This document shows positions 6,738 through 15,811 of a DNA stretch of 64,000 nucleotides, piece after piece; the stretch's first letter is position 1, and each line of letters begins with the position of its first letter. The notes below the pieces were generated by a model that searched no databases, was not told the origin of the DNA, and saw only the letters and a program-made list of their open reading frames with translations. The position numbers were made by a program, and so were the translations under genes. Origin of the DNA: an uncultured Bacteroidales bacterium (GTDB lineage Bacteria; Bacteroidota; Bacteroidia; Bacteroidales; UBA932); NCBI GenBank assembly GCA_945487035.1, contig CALYTI010000002.1, positions 55,479-119,478 of the forward strand. The letters are read 5' to 3'.

Positions 6738-7580
6738 TTATTCCAAATACAGGTTTTTCACGAGTTCTGAACCGCGGAAGATTGGGCCCAGTTCGAACTC
6801 GGTTTGGTAGAGGGATAACTCACCCTGGGAGTTGCGTTTGCTGTATTCCACCACGAGGGTGGCAAACTGGCCGTCAGTAAGGTCACAGGGGTAACACCAG
6901 AGGCGGGTGCCGGGATATTGGGTGTAAAGACCTATGTCGTAGGGAAGTTTGACTGCCTTTCCCTCGGCTGGTTCGTCAGCTCTGAAGCCGGTGGTCTGCA
7001 TCAGAGGAGCCCGGGTATTGATACCGCTCAGCCATACTTTCGGATTTTCCAAAAGGGTGTAGTCATCGTTCATATTGGTAATGCTTTCGATGACAATGCA
7101 GCACAGAAGAGGCATCAGTTCCACTTCGCATTCGCCCCCGCTCCAGACTGCCTTTCCCGAAAGGAAGGGCGCCCCGGGGTCATCGTCCCAGAGGCTCATT
7201 TCCAGCCGGTCAAGGGCATCGAAATGGTCCACTGCATAAGGGTTGAGTTCACCCGGCATATTGCCCAGCACCACGACCGTCTTGGGCAGGGAATCCTTGA
7301 GTTCCACCCGCAGGGAGTCAGCCCGGGCTTCACATCGGGTACAGGATTCAAGTCTCAGCAGGGGAGCGCCTCCATAGACAAGTATATCCAAAGTCCTGAC
7401 ATTGCAGCGGCTCTTTACAATAAGGGTAAGGCTGTCCTTGACCTCCTGTACAAGCTGCGTGGTATCGGTGACAACGGGAGGCGGACACGGGGCAGGCGTT
7501 TTGCGGCAGGAAGGCGCACAAAACAAAAGCGCCCCCGAAATTATCGGGAGCGCAATTCTGAGTATATGTTTTCTTAACAT
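6738..7580 (-). CDS. FimB/Mfa2-like lipoprotein
   Basis: This is a 280-residue lipoprotein. The signal peptide ends LLFCAPSC, with Cys25 as the likely lipidated residue. The mature region has the pattern of FimB/Mfa2-type fimbrial anchor proteins: an early LDILVYGG strand, VVVLGNMPG, a LEMSLWDDD segment and a late VVEYSKRNSQGE strand before the C-terminus. The ATG at 7578-7580 overlaps the nqrF stop by one base (TAATG on the minus strand), so translation is probably coupled and the gene is the seventh cistron of the nqr operon. A longer frame upstream would run into nqrF and is not credible. A surface or outer-membrane role is inferred; no functional link with NQR is known. Confidence 0.75.
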   Translation of the reverse strand: MLRKHILRIALPIISGALLFCAPSCRKTPAPCPPPVVTDTTQLVQEVKDSLTLIVKSRCNVRTLDILVYGGAPLLRLESCTRCEARADSLRVELKDSLPKTVVVLGNMPGELNPYAVDHFDALDRLEMSLWDDDPGAPFLSGKAVWSGGECEVELMPLLCCIVIESITNMNDDYTLLENPKVWLSGINTRAPLMQTTGFRADEPAEGKAVKLPYDIGLYTQYPGTRLWCYPCDLTDGQFATLVVEYSKRNSQGELSLYQTEFELGPIFRGSELVKNLYLE

Positions 7581-8854
7581 TAACCGCCGAAGTTGTCGAA
7601 GAGGATATTCTCCGGAGCAACGCCGAGGTTGTCGAGAAGATCCAGAACGCACCTTGTCATCATTGGAGGACCGCACATGAAGTACTTGATATCCTCAGGA
7701 GCATCGTGCTGCTTGAGGTAGGTCTCATACATTACATTGTGCACAAAGCCTGCAACATACTTGACTCCTGCTGCATCTGCTGCCGGATCCGGACGGTCGA
7801 GAGCGAGATGGAAGTGGAAGTTAGGGAACTCCTGCTCGATTTCAGCGAAATCCTCGAGGTAGAAGGCCTCGACGAGGGCGCGTGCACCGTAGAAGAAGTG
7901 AACAGGCTTGCCGGTCTTGAGAGTCTTGAAGAGCTGCATAATGTGGCTGCGCAGAGGAGCCATACCCGCACCGCCTCCGACGAAGATGTACTCCTGGGTG
8001 TCAGGGTCATTCTTAGGAAGGAGGAAGTCACCGAACGGACCGCTTATCATCACCTTGTCGCCCGGTTTGCGGGTGAAGACGTATGAGGAAGCGATACCAG
8101 GGTTTACAGGCAGGAGCTTAGGACCCTGCTCGCGAGGAACGCTGCGGTCGAACGGTGGAGTTGCGATACGCACGTTGAGCTTGATGATGCCCTTCTCTCC
8201 AGGATAAGAGGCCATAGAGTAGGCCCTGATGGTGTCAGTAGGGTTGGAAGAGTGGAGGTTGAAGAAACCGTATTTCTCCCAGTCTGCCCTATACTCAGGC
8301 TCCACGTCAATATCCTTGAAATCCAGCTCGTACTTAGGGATGTCAATCTGGATGTACTGTCCGCTCTTGAACTCGATGTGCTCGCCTTCAGGAAGCTTGA
8401 CTGTGAACTCCTTGATGAAGGTAGCCACATTGTGGTTGGAGATGACCTCGCATTCGAGCTTCTTGATGGAAAGAGCGCTCTCGTCCATCTGGAGCTTGAG
8501 GTTGTCCTTTACCTTCACCTGGCATCCCAGACGCCAGCCTTCCTTGATTTGCTTGCGGTTGAAGAAACCTACCTCGGTAGGAAGTATTTCTCCGCCGCCC
8601 TCAAGCACCTGCACCTTGCACTGGCCGCAATTGGCCTTTCCGCCGCAGGCTGAAGGAAGGAAGATTTTCTGCTCGGCGAGGGTTCCCATAAGGTTTCCGC
8701 CCGGCTGGACGTCGAGAACCTTCTTGCCGTCGTTGATGTCGATTTTTACTGTGCCCTTAGGGGTGATTGCTGCCTTGATAATCAGCAGGATAGCCACCAG
8801 AACGAGGATGACAATCACCATAAGCACCATTGAAGAAATGATAGTGTTGCTCAT
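7580..8854 (-). CDS. nqrF: Na+-translocating NADH:quinone reductase subunit F
   Basis: This subunit is the NADH entry point of the sodium-pumping NQR complex (424 residues). One N-terminal membrane helix (about 7-29) is followed by a 2Fe-2S ferredoxin domain with Cys70, Cys76, Cys79 and Cys111, the same numbering as in the Vibrio enzyme. A ferredoxin-reductase-like module follows, with the FAD-binding RAYSMASY segment and a GGGAGMAPLRS nucleotide-binding turn. It passes electrons from NADH via FAD and 2Fe-2S to the membrane flavins. It is the last nqr subunit gene and overlaps the FimB-like gene by one base. Confidence 0.97.
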   Translation of the reverse strand: MSNTIISSMVLMVIVILVLVAILLIIKAAITPKGTVKIDINDGKKVLDVQPGGNLMGTLAEQKIFLPSACGGKANCGQCKVQVLEGGGEILPTEVGFFNRKQIKEGWRLGCQVKVKDNLKLQMDESALSIKKLECEVISNHNVATFIKEFTVKLPEGEHIEFKSGQYIQIDIPKYELDFKDIDVEPEYRADWEKYGFFNLHSSNPTDTIRAYSMASYPGEKGIIKLNVRIATPPFDRSVPREQGPKLLPVNPGIASSYVFTRKPGDKVMISGPFGDFLLPKNDPDTQEYIFVGGGAGMAPLRSHIMQLFKTLKTGKPVHFFYGARALVEAFYLEDFAEIEQEFPNFHFHLALDRPDPAADAAGVKYVAGFVHNVMYETYLKQHDAPEDIKYFMCGPPMMTRCVLDLLDNLGVAPENILFDNFGG

Positions 8855-8869
8855 AACAAAGTCTCCTGA

Positions 8870-9484
8870 TTAAAGTGAAATACCCATAAAGGCCATAAAG
8901 CCTATACCCATAAGACCGACGGTGATGAAGGTGATGCCGGTTCCTTTAAGTCCCTTAGGCACATTGCTGTAGGCGAGTTTCTCGCGTATGGCTGCGAGAG
9001 CCACGATTGCGAGGTACCAGCCTATGCCGCTGCCCAGAGCGTAAACTGCGGACTCACCCACATTGACGAAATCTCTCTGCTGCATGAAGAGGGAACCTCC
9101 GAGGATTGCGCAGTTGACAGCAATCAGCGGCAGGAAGATACCCAGGGATGAGTACAGGGACGGCAAGAATTTCTCCACTACCATTTCCACTACCTGCACG
9201 ATGGCCGCAATGACGGCGATGAAGATAATGAAACTGAGGAAGCTTAGGTCCACTTCGGCGAAACTTTCGCCGAGCCAGGAGAGTGCTCCCGGTTTGAGGA
9301 CGTACTGGTTCAGAAGGTAGTTGACAGGAAGGGTGATGAGAAGCACGAAAATGACTGCGATTCCCAGACCGTTGGCTGTCTTCACATTCTTTGATACTGC
9401 CAGGTATGAACACATACCGAGGAAGTATGCAAAGATCATATTGTCAACAAAGATTGACTTTACGAATAAGCTTAAATATTCCAT
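8870..9484 (-). CDS. nqrE: Na+-translocating NADH:quinone reductase subunit E
   Basis: This 204-residue membrane protein has about six helices. Cys25 (LGMCSYLAV) and Cys125 (AVNCAILGG) lie at the two inverted half-repeats that, with the paralogous NqrD cysteines, hold the intramembrane iron centre in known NQR structures. It carries electrons across the membrane between NqrF and NqrC. The spacing to nqrF is 15 nt and to nqrD 18 nt, within one operon. Confidence 0.97.
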   Translation of the reverse strand: MEYLSLFVKSIFVDNMIFAYFLGMCSYLAVSKNVKTANGLGIAVIFVLLITLPVNYLLNQYVLKPGALSWLGESFAEVDLSFLSFIIFIAVIAAIVQVVEMVVEKFLPSLYSSLGIFLPLIAVNCAILGGSLFMQQRDFVNVGESAVYALGSGIGWYLAIVALAAIREKLAYSNVPKGLKGTGITFITVGLMGIGFMAFMGISL

Positions 9485-9502
9485 AATTTCCCGGTGTGTT
9501 TA

Positions 9503-10108
9503 TTATTTTTCCTGAAGATCCTTGTCTATGCTCCTGTGTACCCATACTATGCATCCCAGAAGGATGAGAGCCATAGGAGGGAGAATCATAAGACCGTTGT
9601 TGGTGTATCCGATGGCTGAAAGAACCGGAATTCCGAAGAGGGTTCCGCTTCCGAAGAGCTCGCGGAAGAAGGCTACGATGACCAGAATCAGTCCGTATCC
9701 CAGACCGTTTGCAAGACCGTCAAGAAGGGATGGCAGAGGCTTGTTGCCGAGGGCGAAGGCCTCGATGCGTCCCATCACGATACAGTTGGTGATGATAAGA
9801 CCGATGTAAACGGAGAGCTGCTTGTCTATTGCGTAGGCGAAGCCCTTCAGGAACTGGTCCACGAGGATTACCATCATTGCGACTACAACGAGCTGGATGA
9901 TGATTCGTGCACGGTTCGGGATGGTCTTTCGGATCAGAGAGCAGATGAGGCTGCTGACGCCTGTAACTACGGTTACGGAGAGAGCCATAACGAGAGCGCC
10001 CTTGAGCTCGACAGTGACTGCGAGAGAAGAGCAGATACCGAGAATGAGGACAGTAATAGGATTGCCCTTCAAAATCGGATTCAATACTGTTTCCTTAAAT
10101 TTTCCCAT
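9503..10108 (-). CDS. nqrD: Na+-translocating NADH:quinone reductase subunit D
   Basis: This 201-residue membrane subunit is paralogous to NqrE. Cys26 (LGICSSLAV) and Cys109 (ITNCIVMGR) are the iron-cluster ligands. A tail with MALILLGCIVWVHRSID matches the family. It starts 3 nt after nqrC ends, which indicates tight operon coupling. Homologous RnfE proteins are the alternative, but the full nqrA-F set decides the assignment. Confidence 0.97.
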   Translation of the reverse strand: MGKFKETVLNPILKGNPITVLILGICSSLAVTVELKGALVMALSVTVVTGVSSLICSLIRKTIPNRARIIIQLVVVAMMVILVDQFLKGFAYAIDKQLSVYIGLIITNCIVMGRIEAFALGNKPLPSLLDGLANGLGYGLILVIVAFFRELFGSGTLFGIPVLSAIGYTNNGLMILPPMALILLGCIVWVHRSIDKDLQEK

Positions 10109-10111
10109 TGC

Positions 10112-10825
10112 TTAGTCCTCCTGATTTTTGAGATAGTTCCTGTAAGCGAGAGCCCAAACATTGATAGCCTCGTTGAGACCCTTGGAGGTCATAGTGGCAC
10201 CAGAGATGGCATCGATGGCGTTGGCCTTTCCGGCAGGAGCACCGCCCTTCACGATATCGAAAGGATGTGTGTCGCTGAAGTCAAGTTTCTTGCCGTCAAA
10301 CTGTGCGCGGAACTTGGGATCATCCTTGATTTTGCCGCCGAGTCCCGGAGTTTCGCCTGAGTGGTCGAAATATGCACCGACTATGTTGAGGCCGTCGAGG
10401 GCTACATAGCCCCAAACCGGACCCCAGAGGCCTGCACCGTAAACCGGAATCACGCTGATGCCGTTCTTGAAGATATAGACAGGGAGGCTGCAAGCGCTGC
10501 CGTCCTTGATGTTGTAGTTCTGCGCTTTCAGGTCAGCGGTGCTGTAAACCTGAGCGTCAGCAGTGTTGAGGCTTCCTACTTTCTTGCCGTCGGCATTCAC
10601 CAGGATGGCCTCGCTGATGTTCTGCTTGTAGAAGTTGAGGATGGCGTTGTTGTCAGCCTGCTCCTCGAACTGGGCTGCAGCGAGAATCTGGCTGATGGTC
10701 TCAGCCTTCTCGTTGGCTACCTGCATCGGCTTCAGAGACTGGGAGACGAAAGCAAGGATAGCTGCTACCAGTACACAAACTACCGTTGTGTAAACTATGG
10801 TGTAAACGTTGCTGTTAGTATTCAT
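10112..10825 (-). CDS. nqrC: Na+-translocating NADH:quinone reductase subunit C
   Basis: This 237-residue subunit has one N-terminal membrane helix and a periplasmic FMN-binding domain. The flavinylation motif DAISGATMTS places covalent FMN on Thr211, which needs an ApbE flavin transferase that is not encoded in this window. Another typical segment is SGETPGLGGKI. It passes electrons from the NqrD/E iron centre to NqrB. The gap to nqrB is 12 nt. Confidence 0.97.
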   Translation of the reverse strand: MNTNSNVYTIVYTTVVCVLVAAILAFVSQSLKPMQVANEKAETISQILAAAQFEEQADNNAILNFYKQNISEAILVNADGKKVGSLNTADAQVYSTADLKAQNYNIKDGSACSLPVYIFKNGISVIPVYGAGLWGPVWGYVALDGLNIVGAYFDHSGETPGLGGKIKDDPKFRAQFDGKKLDFSDTHPFDIVKGGAPAGKANAIDAISGATMTSKGLNEAINVWALAYRNYLKNQED

Positions 10826-10837
10826 GGCTTTCGTGTC

Positions 10838-11974
10838 TTATGCTTTGCTTAACTTGCGGTTCCTTGCATTGATGTGACAGCTTGTCACGAGGTGGTCAAT
10901 GAGAGGAGCGAAGATATTGCCGAGGAAAATAGCGAGCATCATACCCTCGGCGTAACCAGGGTTGAAGACGCGGATAATCACGCAGAGTGCGCCGACAAGG
11001 AATCCGTAAATCCATTTGCCAGGCTCGGTCTGAGCTGATGTCACTGGGTCGGTTGCCATAAAGACTGTACCGAAGGCGAATCCTCCCATTACGAGATGGT
11101 AGAGGCAAGGGATGTCGGAAGCTCCGCAGAGGTTGGCGAGTCCGCCGACAAACAGGGCACCCGCAACAGAGCTGAGCATTATCTTCCAGCTGGCAACACC
11201 TGTCCAGATGAGAAGTATTGCACCGAGCAGAATAGCGATGACTGAAGTCTCACCGACTGAACCCGGAATACCGCCCCAGAACATTGTCCAGAAATCGGTG
11301 CCGTACTGTGCGCCTGCGTTGGCAAGGGCGTTGAAGCCGTCTCCTGCGAGGGCAAGAGGGGTTGCTCCGGTAAATCCGTCAACCACAGCCTCGTTTGCGC
11401 CTACGTGAATCCAGTTGCCTGAACCGGACATATCGCTAGGATATGAGAAGAACAGGAAGGCACGTGCGAGAATGGCTACATTCACCACGTTCATACCTGT
11501 GCCTCCGAAGACTTCCTTTCCGAAAATAACTGCAAATGCGACTGCAAGAGCAAGCATCCAGAGAGGAACATCCACAGGGACGATGAGCGGAATGAAGAAA
11601 CCGGTTACGAGGTAACCTTCGTTCACCTCTTCTCCGCGAATCTGTGAGGAGGCGAATTCGATTCCGAGACCTACGATATAGGATACGAGGTACAGAGGAA
11701 GAACCTTCCAGAAGCCATACCAGAAGGCCTGCCATACATTGGCGGAGATTCCGGTGGCCAGAGCATGCTGCCAGCCCACGTTCCACATTCCGAAGATTGC
11801 GGCAGGAACTGCTGCGATGACAGCAATAATCATAATTCGTTTGATGTCGACTGCGTCACGCACGTGGGCGCCCTTGAGGGTCACGGTTCCAGGTACGTGG
11901 AGGAATGTCTCAAAAGCATCGACAGTTGAGTGCAGCCAGTAGAGTTTGCCGCCTTTTTCAAAAATCTTGTTCAT
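10838..11974 (-). CDS. nqrB: Na+-translocating NADH:quinone reductase subunit B
   Basis: This 378-residue subunit with about ten membrane helices is thought to hold the sodium channel and the quinone reduction site. The motif DGFTGATPLALA contains the covalent FMN acceptor Thr205, with TGAT in place of the more common SGAT. GGTGMNVVNVAILARAFLFF is a conserved segment. It follows nqrA after 5 nt. Confidence 0.97.
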   Translation of the reverse strand: MNKIFEKGGKLYWLHSTVDAFETFLHVPGTVTLKGAHVRDAVDIKRIMIIAVIAAVPAAIFGMWNVGWQHALATGISANVWQAFWYGFWKVLPLYLVSYIVGLGIEFASSQIRGEEVNEGYLVTGFFIPLIVPVDVPLWMLALAVAFAVIFGKEVFGGTGMNVVNVAILARAFLFFSYPSDMSGSGNWIHVGANEAVVDGFTGATPLALAGDGFNALANAGAQYGTDFWTMFWGGIPGSVGETSVIAILLGAILLIWTGVASWKIMLSSVAGALFVGGLANLCGASDIPCLYHLVMGGFAFGTVFMATDPVTSAQTEPGKWIYGFLVGALCVIIRVFNPGYAEGMMLAIFLGNIFAPLIDHLVTSCHINARNRKLSKA

Positions 11975-11979
11975 ATCTT

Positions 11980-13347
11980 CTAAGCCATTTCCTTAAGCAT
12001 CAGGTCGATACCCTTTGCAATCATTTCCTGAATATAGTTCTTTGAAGGATCCGCATATTCGCAGATGGCCAGATCCTCCGGAAGAACCTCATATATGCCG
12101 AACTTCTCCATCTTCTCTATGTCCCCGGCAAGGCAGGCCTTGGCAAGGTAGATAGGGTAGATGTCCATAGGAAGGAACTTCGCATAGTAGCCGTCGGACA
12201 TTACGAATGCACGCGGACCTCCGTGGAGGTTGGTGTCCATATCGTATTTGCGGCCCGGAGTGAGCCAGCCGAGGCACCAGTTGAAGTAGGTGTGGTCGGC
12301 GGAATATTGGTTGAACCTGAAAGGTCTTGCCCATCCGAGGAGCTCCTTGTCGGTGCCTTCCTTTATGATGGTGATGCAGTCGTCAGCAAAGCCGAGATAG
12401 CCCCGCTCACCGACATTGCGGCCGCTGAAGATGTTGCCGCTGATGAGGCGAAGTCCCTGAGGCTCAGCTCCGTAGAAAGGCTTGAGCTCGCTCATAGGCA
12501 TTCCCGGGAGGGTGCAGATGTAAGCCGGCTGGATAGCGGCAGGACCGCCTACGGCCACCTTGCGGAGCACATCGTAACGGCCCCCCAGGAAGAGCTTTCC
12601 TATGGCTGCAAGGCCGTGCAGGGACACTGTCCATACGGTCTGGTCCTTGCGTATAGGGGAGATGTGGCTGATCTGCACTCCGACATTGCCTACAGGGTAT
12701 TTGCCCTGGAAGAGATGCACTTCGCAACCCTTCAGACGGTTGAGGTTGGAGCTTGGGTAGCGCTTAGCATCGAAGCTTACGTGAACGGGACAGATTTTGG
12801 AGAGTGCATCGATACCGGCCTGGAGAGCTGCGATTTCGTCGCCATAGGCGAAGTCCACATCAGCTGCTGCGGGAGCCGCATTGATTGCCGATACGAAGAT
12901 TCCCTTAGGAGTGATAGCCGGGTCTGCGAGTATGCCGTAAGGGCGCTGTACGAGTACAGGCCACAGGCCGCCTGCGAGCAGAGCTGACTTTACTTCTTCG
13001 GCGCTCAGGTCAGCAGGATTCTTCTTGCCGAAGTCCAGATACTCCTGTTTGTCGTCGGTTTGGATCAGTACTGCGAGAAGCTTTCTCTTCTCGCCCCTGA
13101 CTACTTCCTTTACGGTTCCGCTTGCAGGAGCCGCAACAATGATGTCAGGGTTCTTTTTGTCCGAGAGAACAGGCGATCCCGCGAGCACGCGGTCACCTTC
13201 CTTTACCAGAAGACGGGGCAGAAGTCCCTTGAAATCCTCCGGTTGGATGGCAACGATGTCGCTGATCACAGTCTTGCTCAGGCGCTTCTCGGGCGCCCCG
13301 GATACCGGAACGTCGAGACCCTTTTTCAAAACAATGGTTTTGGACAT
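11980..13347 (-). CDS. nqrA: Na+-translocating NADH:quinone reductase subunit A
   Basis: This peripheral cytoplasmic subunit (455 residues) is the first gene of the operon. It starts MSKTIVLKKGLDVPVSGAPE and has the RnfC-like N-terminal barrel segment (VKEGDRVLAGSPVL) and the APASGTVKEV lipoyl-like hairpin. NqrA binds quinone in some models. The operon order A-B-C-D-E-F is canonical. A TATCTTCG box lies 38 nt upstream, in the gap shared with the divergent pcrA. Confidence 0.96.
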   Translation of the reverse strand: MSKTIVLKKGLDVPVSGAPEKRLSKTVISDIVAIQPEDFKGLLPRLLVKEGDRVLAGSPVLSDKKNPDIIVAAPASGTVKEVVRGEKRKLLAVLIQTDDKQEYLDFGKKNPADLSAEEVKSALLAGGLWPVLVQRPYGILADPAITPKGIFVSAINAAPAAADVDFAYGDEIAALQAGIDALSKICPVHVSFDAKRYPSSNLNRLKGCEVHLFQGKYPVGNVGVQISHISPIRKDQTVWTVSLHGLAAIGKLFLGGRYDVLRKVAVGGPAAIQPAYICTLPGMPMSELKPFYGAEPQGLRLISGNIFSGRNVGERGYLGFADDCITIIKEGTDKELLGWARPFRFNQYSADHTYFNWCLGWLTPGRKYDMDTNLHGGPRAFVMSDGYYAKFLPMDIYPIYLAKACLAGDIEKMEKFGIYEVLPEDLAICEYADPSKNYIQEMIAKGIDLMLKEMA

Positions 13348-13384
13348 TTCTATATAGGTTTATAAGATTTGCATTAAGGCGGTG

Positions 13385-13392
13385 CGAAGATA
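13385..13392 (-). promoter_or_regulatory. TATCTTCG box for the nqr operon
   Basis: On the minus strand this reads TATCTTCG, one change from TAnnTTTG, and predicts a leader of about 30 nt before nqrA. No good -33 TTG lies at the expected distance. The same variant stands before the genes starting at 62586 and 63671. Confidence 0.45.
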
Positions 13393-13405
13393 GCAATTTT
13401 TTTCC

Positions 13406-13413
13406 TAATTTCG
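13406..13413 (+). promoter_or_regulatory. TAATTTCG box directly before pcrA
   Basis: TAATTTCG ends 7 nt before the pcrA ATG at 13421. Transcription from it would begin at or next to the start codon, giving a leaderless message. No -33 element is clear. Confidence 0.35.
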
Positions 13414-13420
13414 TGGCTGT

Positions 13421-15808
13421 ATGGAAAACAAAGTGAATGCAATTCTCGAAGGCCTGAACGACGAACAGCGGAGGGCGGTAGAGGCGATGGACGGACCGGT
13501 GCTTATCATTGCCGGTGCCGGTTCCGGAAAAACAAGGGTTTTGACTTCGAGGGTGGCCTATATGCTGGCTTCGGGGGTGGACCCTTCAACTGTTCTGGCT
13601 CTTACTTTTACCAAGAAGGCTGCTAATGAAATGAAGGAGAGAATCTCCCTGCTTGTCGGCAGGGCGAAGGCCCGTAGCGTGGTGATGGGGACTTTCCACT
13701 CCGTGTTCGTACGCTTCCTTCGCGAGTGGGCCGAGTTTCTGGGTTATCCGGCCCAGTTTACCATTTACGACACCTCCGACTCCACTGCCGCAGTGAAGCA
13801 TTGCATCAAGGAGCTCGGCCTTGACGACAAGACTTATAAGCCAAAGGATGTGCTCTCCCGCATTTCCGGGGCGAAGAACAATCTGGTGACGGCGGAGGCC
13901 TACCGCTGCCGTCAGGACCTGCTGACCGCGGATACACGCAGCCACAAGCCCGAGCTGCACAAGGTTTACAGCCTCTACCAGCGCAAGCTCAAGGAGTCCG
14001 GCGTGATGGACTTCGACGATATCCTTGTCAATATGAACATACTTCTGCGGGACAACCCCCAGGCTATGGACGCCCTGTCCCGCCGCTTCGCCTACATACT
14101 CGTGGACGAGTACCAGGATACCAACTATTCGCAGTACATCATAGTGAAGAAACTCGCGCAGCTGCGTCGCAATGTCTGCGTGGTTGGAGATGACTCGCAG
14201 TCGATTTACGCCTTCCGCGGAGCGCAGATCCAGAATATCTTCAACTTCTCCAAGGACTTCCCGGAAGCCAAGGTTTTCCGCCTTGAAAGCAACTACCGCT
14301 CGACTTCGACCATAGTTGACGCGGCCAACAGCGTAATCGAGAAGAACACCAACCGCATCCCCAAGGTCTGCCACTCTATGGGAGAGAAGGGCGATCCTAT
14401 CCGCATCATAAGTTCCTACAACGAGACCGGTGAGGCTGCAATGGTGGCCGATGAAATAGTCTCCAAGATGCGCAGAGACAGCTCGCAGTACAGCGACTTT
14501 GCTATTCTTTACCGCACCAACAACCAGTCGCGCGCGCTCGAAGAGGCCCTCAGGCGCCGCAATATACCTTATATGATATATTCCGGCAACTCCTTCTATG
14601 AGAGGGCGGAGGTTAAGGATATGATGGCCTACCTCAAGCTGGCGGTCAATCCGCTTGACGAGGAGAGCTTCAAGAGGGTGGTCAACAAGCCGGCAAGGGG
14701 CATAGGAGATACTTCGCTGGAAGCTCTGGACAGGGCCGCGAGAGCGCATCAGACCACCCTTTTCAAGGCCGCCTGGCTCGATGACCTGGAAAGCTTCGGA
14801 CTGCGCTCTGCCGCCATTACAAAAATCAAGGATTTCTGCGGGATGATAAACCGCTTTGCCTCGGACGCCTTCAGGTGCAATGCCGAGGAGCTCGCGCTCA
14901 GGATTGCTGACGAGAGCGGCTACCGCACCAGCCTTGCTGCCGACACATCCATCGAAGGAATGGCGCGCAAGGCAAATGTGGAGGAGCTTCTCGACTCCAT
15001 TTCCATTTATGTGGATGAGAGAACCACTGAGGCGGAGGAGAACGGGGAGGATGTGCCTGATATCACCCTCGGTGACTATCTCGAAAATGTATCCCTGCTC
15101 GCAAATGCGGATACGGATGAACGGGATGATTCCAACAGGGTGTCCCTTATGACCGTGCATTCGGCGAAGGGCCTGGAGTTCAGGCACGTGCTGATTACCG
15201 GTCTGGAAGACAATCTTTTCCCTTCTATGAATATGGTGGGGAGCCTCTCTGACCTGGAGGAGGAGCGCAGGCTCTTCTATGTGGCGCTTACCCGTGCGAA
15301 AAAGGACCTCGTGCTGACTCACGCGACCTCCCGTATGCGCAACGGCAAGACCGAGAACAACCCTCTTTCCCGTTTTGTGAAAGAAATAGATCCGAAGTAT
15401 CTCGAAGACCCTTCTGCCGTGCAGGGCGAGGCTGCCTTCAGCGGCTTCGGTGGCTTCGGCACCCGCAGCGGCCTGGGCTACGGCAGGAGCGGGGCAGTCC
15501 GATTCGAAAAACGCCCTTCGGCTCCTTCGGAACGGCCGGCATTCGGCTCCCGGCGCCCTGCTGAGCCTTCACAGCCTGCAGCCCGTCATGCTGCTGCCCC
15601 GGCGCAGCGTCCTTTGGACCCCAATTTCAAGGCGGTGGATATGTCGGAGCTGTATGTTGGTGAAAGAATCGAGCACAACCGTTTCGGCCCTGGCCGGATC
15701 AAATCGATAACCGGAGTGGCGCCTGAGCTCAAAGCCGTAGTCGATTTCGACGAATACGGACAGAAGGTGCTGCTCCTCAAATACGCGAAAATGCGACCAC
15801 TCAAATAA
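13421..15808 (+). CDS. pcrA: ATP-dependent DNA helicase PcrA/UvrD
   Basis: This is an SF1A 3'-5' helicase of 795 residues. Visible motifs in order are GAGSGKTRVLTSR (motif I, about residue 33), LTFTKKAANEMKER (Ia), LVDEYQDTN (II), VVGDDSQSIYAFRGA (III), ESNYRST (IV), VSLMTVHSAKGLEF (V) and VALTRAKKDLVL (VI). A flexible Gly/Pro/Arg-rich stretch (about 670-735) leads to a C-terminal PcrA-like tudor fold (HNRFGPGRIKSITG, VDFDEYGQK). It acts in nucleotide excision and mismatch repair and in clearing RecA or stalled complexes. The CDF gene starts 3 nt after its stop, so the two are probably co-transcribed. Confidence 0.95.
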   Translation: MENKVNAILEGLNDEQRRAVEAMDGPVLIIAGAGSGKTRVLTSRVAYMLASGVDPSTVLALTFTKKAANEMKERISLLVGRAKARSVVMGTFHSVFVRFLREWAEFLGYPAQFTIYDTSDSTAAVKHCIKELGLDDKTYKPKDVLSRISGAKNNLVTAEAYRCRQDLLTADTRSHKPELHKVYSLYQRKLKESGVMDFDDILVNMNILLRDNPQAMDALSRRFAYILVDEYQDTNYSQYIIVKKLAQLRRNVCVVGDDSQSIYAFRGAQIQNIFNFSKDFPEAKVFRLESNYRSTSTIVDAANSVIEKNTNRIPKVCHSMGEKGDPIRIISSYNETGEAAMVADEIVSKMRRDSSQYSDFAILYRTNNQSRALEEALRRRNIPYMIYSGNSFYERAEVKDMMAYLKLAVNPLDEESFKRVVNKPARGIGDTSLEALDRAARAHQTTLFKAAWLDDLESFGLRSAAITKIKDFCGMINRFASDAFRCNAEELALRIADESGYRTSLAADTSIEGMARKANVEELLDSISIYVDERTTEAEENGEDVPDITLGDYLENVSLLANADTDERDDSNRVSLMTVHSAKGLEFRHVLITGLEDNLFPSMNMVGSLSDLEEERRLFYVALTRAKKDLVLTHATSRMRNGKTENNPLSRFVKEIDPKYLEDPSAVQGEAAFSGFGGFGTRSGLGYGRSGAVRFEKRPSAPSERPAFGSRRPAEPSQPAARHAAAPAQRPLDPNFKAVDMSELYVGERIEHNRFGPGRIKSITGVAPELKAVVDFDEYGQKVLLLKYAKMRPLK

Positions 15809-15811
15809 ATT

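Noticed and set aside
6520..6810. A 96-codon plus-strand frame
   Set aside because: It overlaps the end of the FimB-like gene, has an odd composition and no recognisable feature.
13586..15322. A 578-codon open frame on the strand opposite pcrA
   Set aside because: It is fully antisense to a helicase with all motifs. Its product has no recognisable domain, so it is a side effect of codon use in pcrA.
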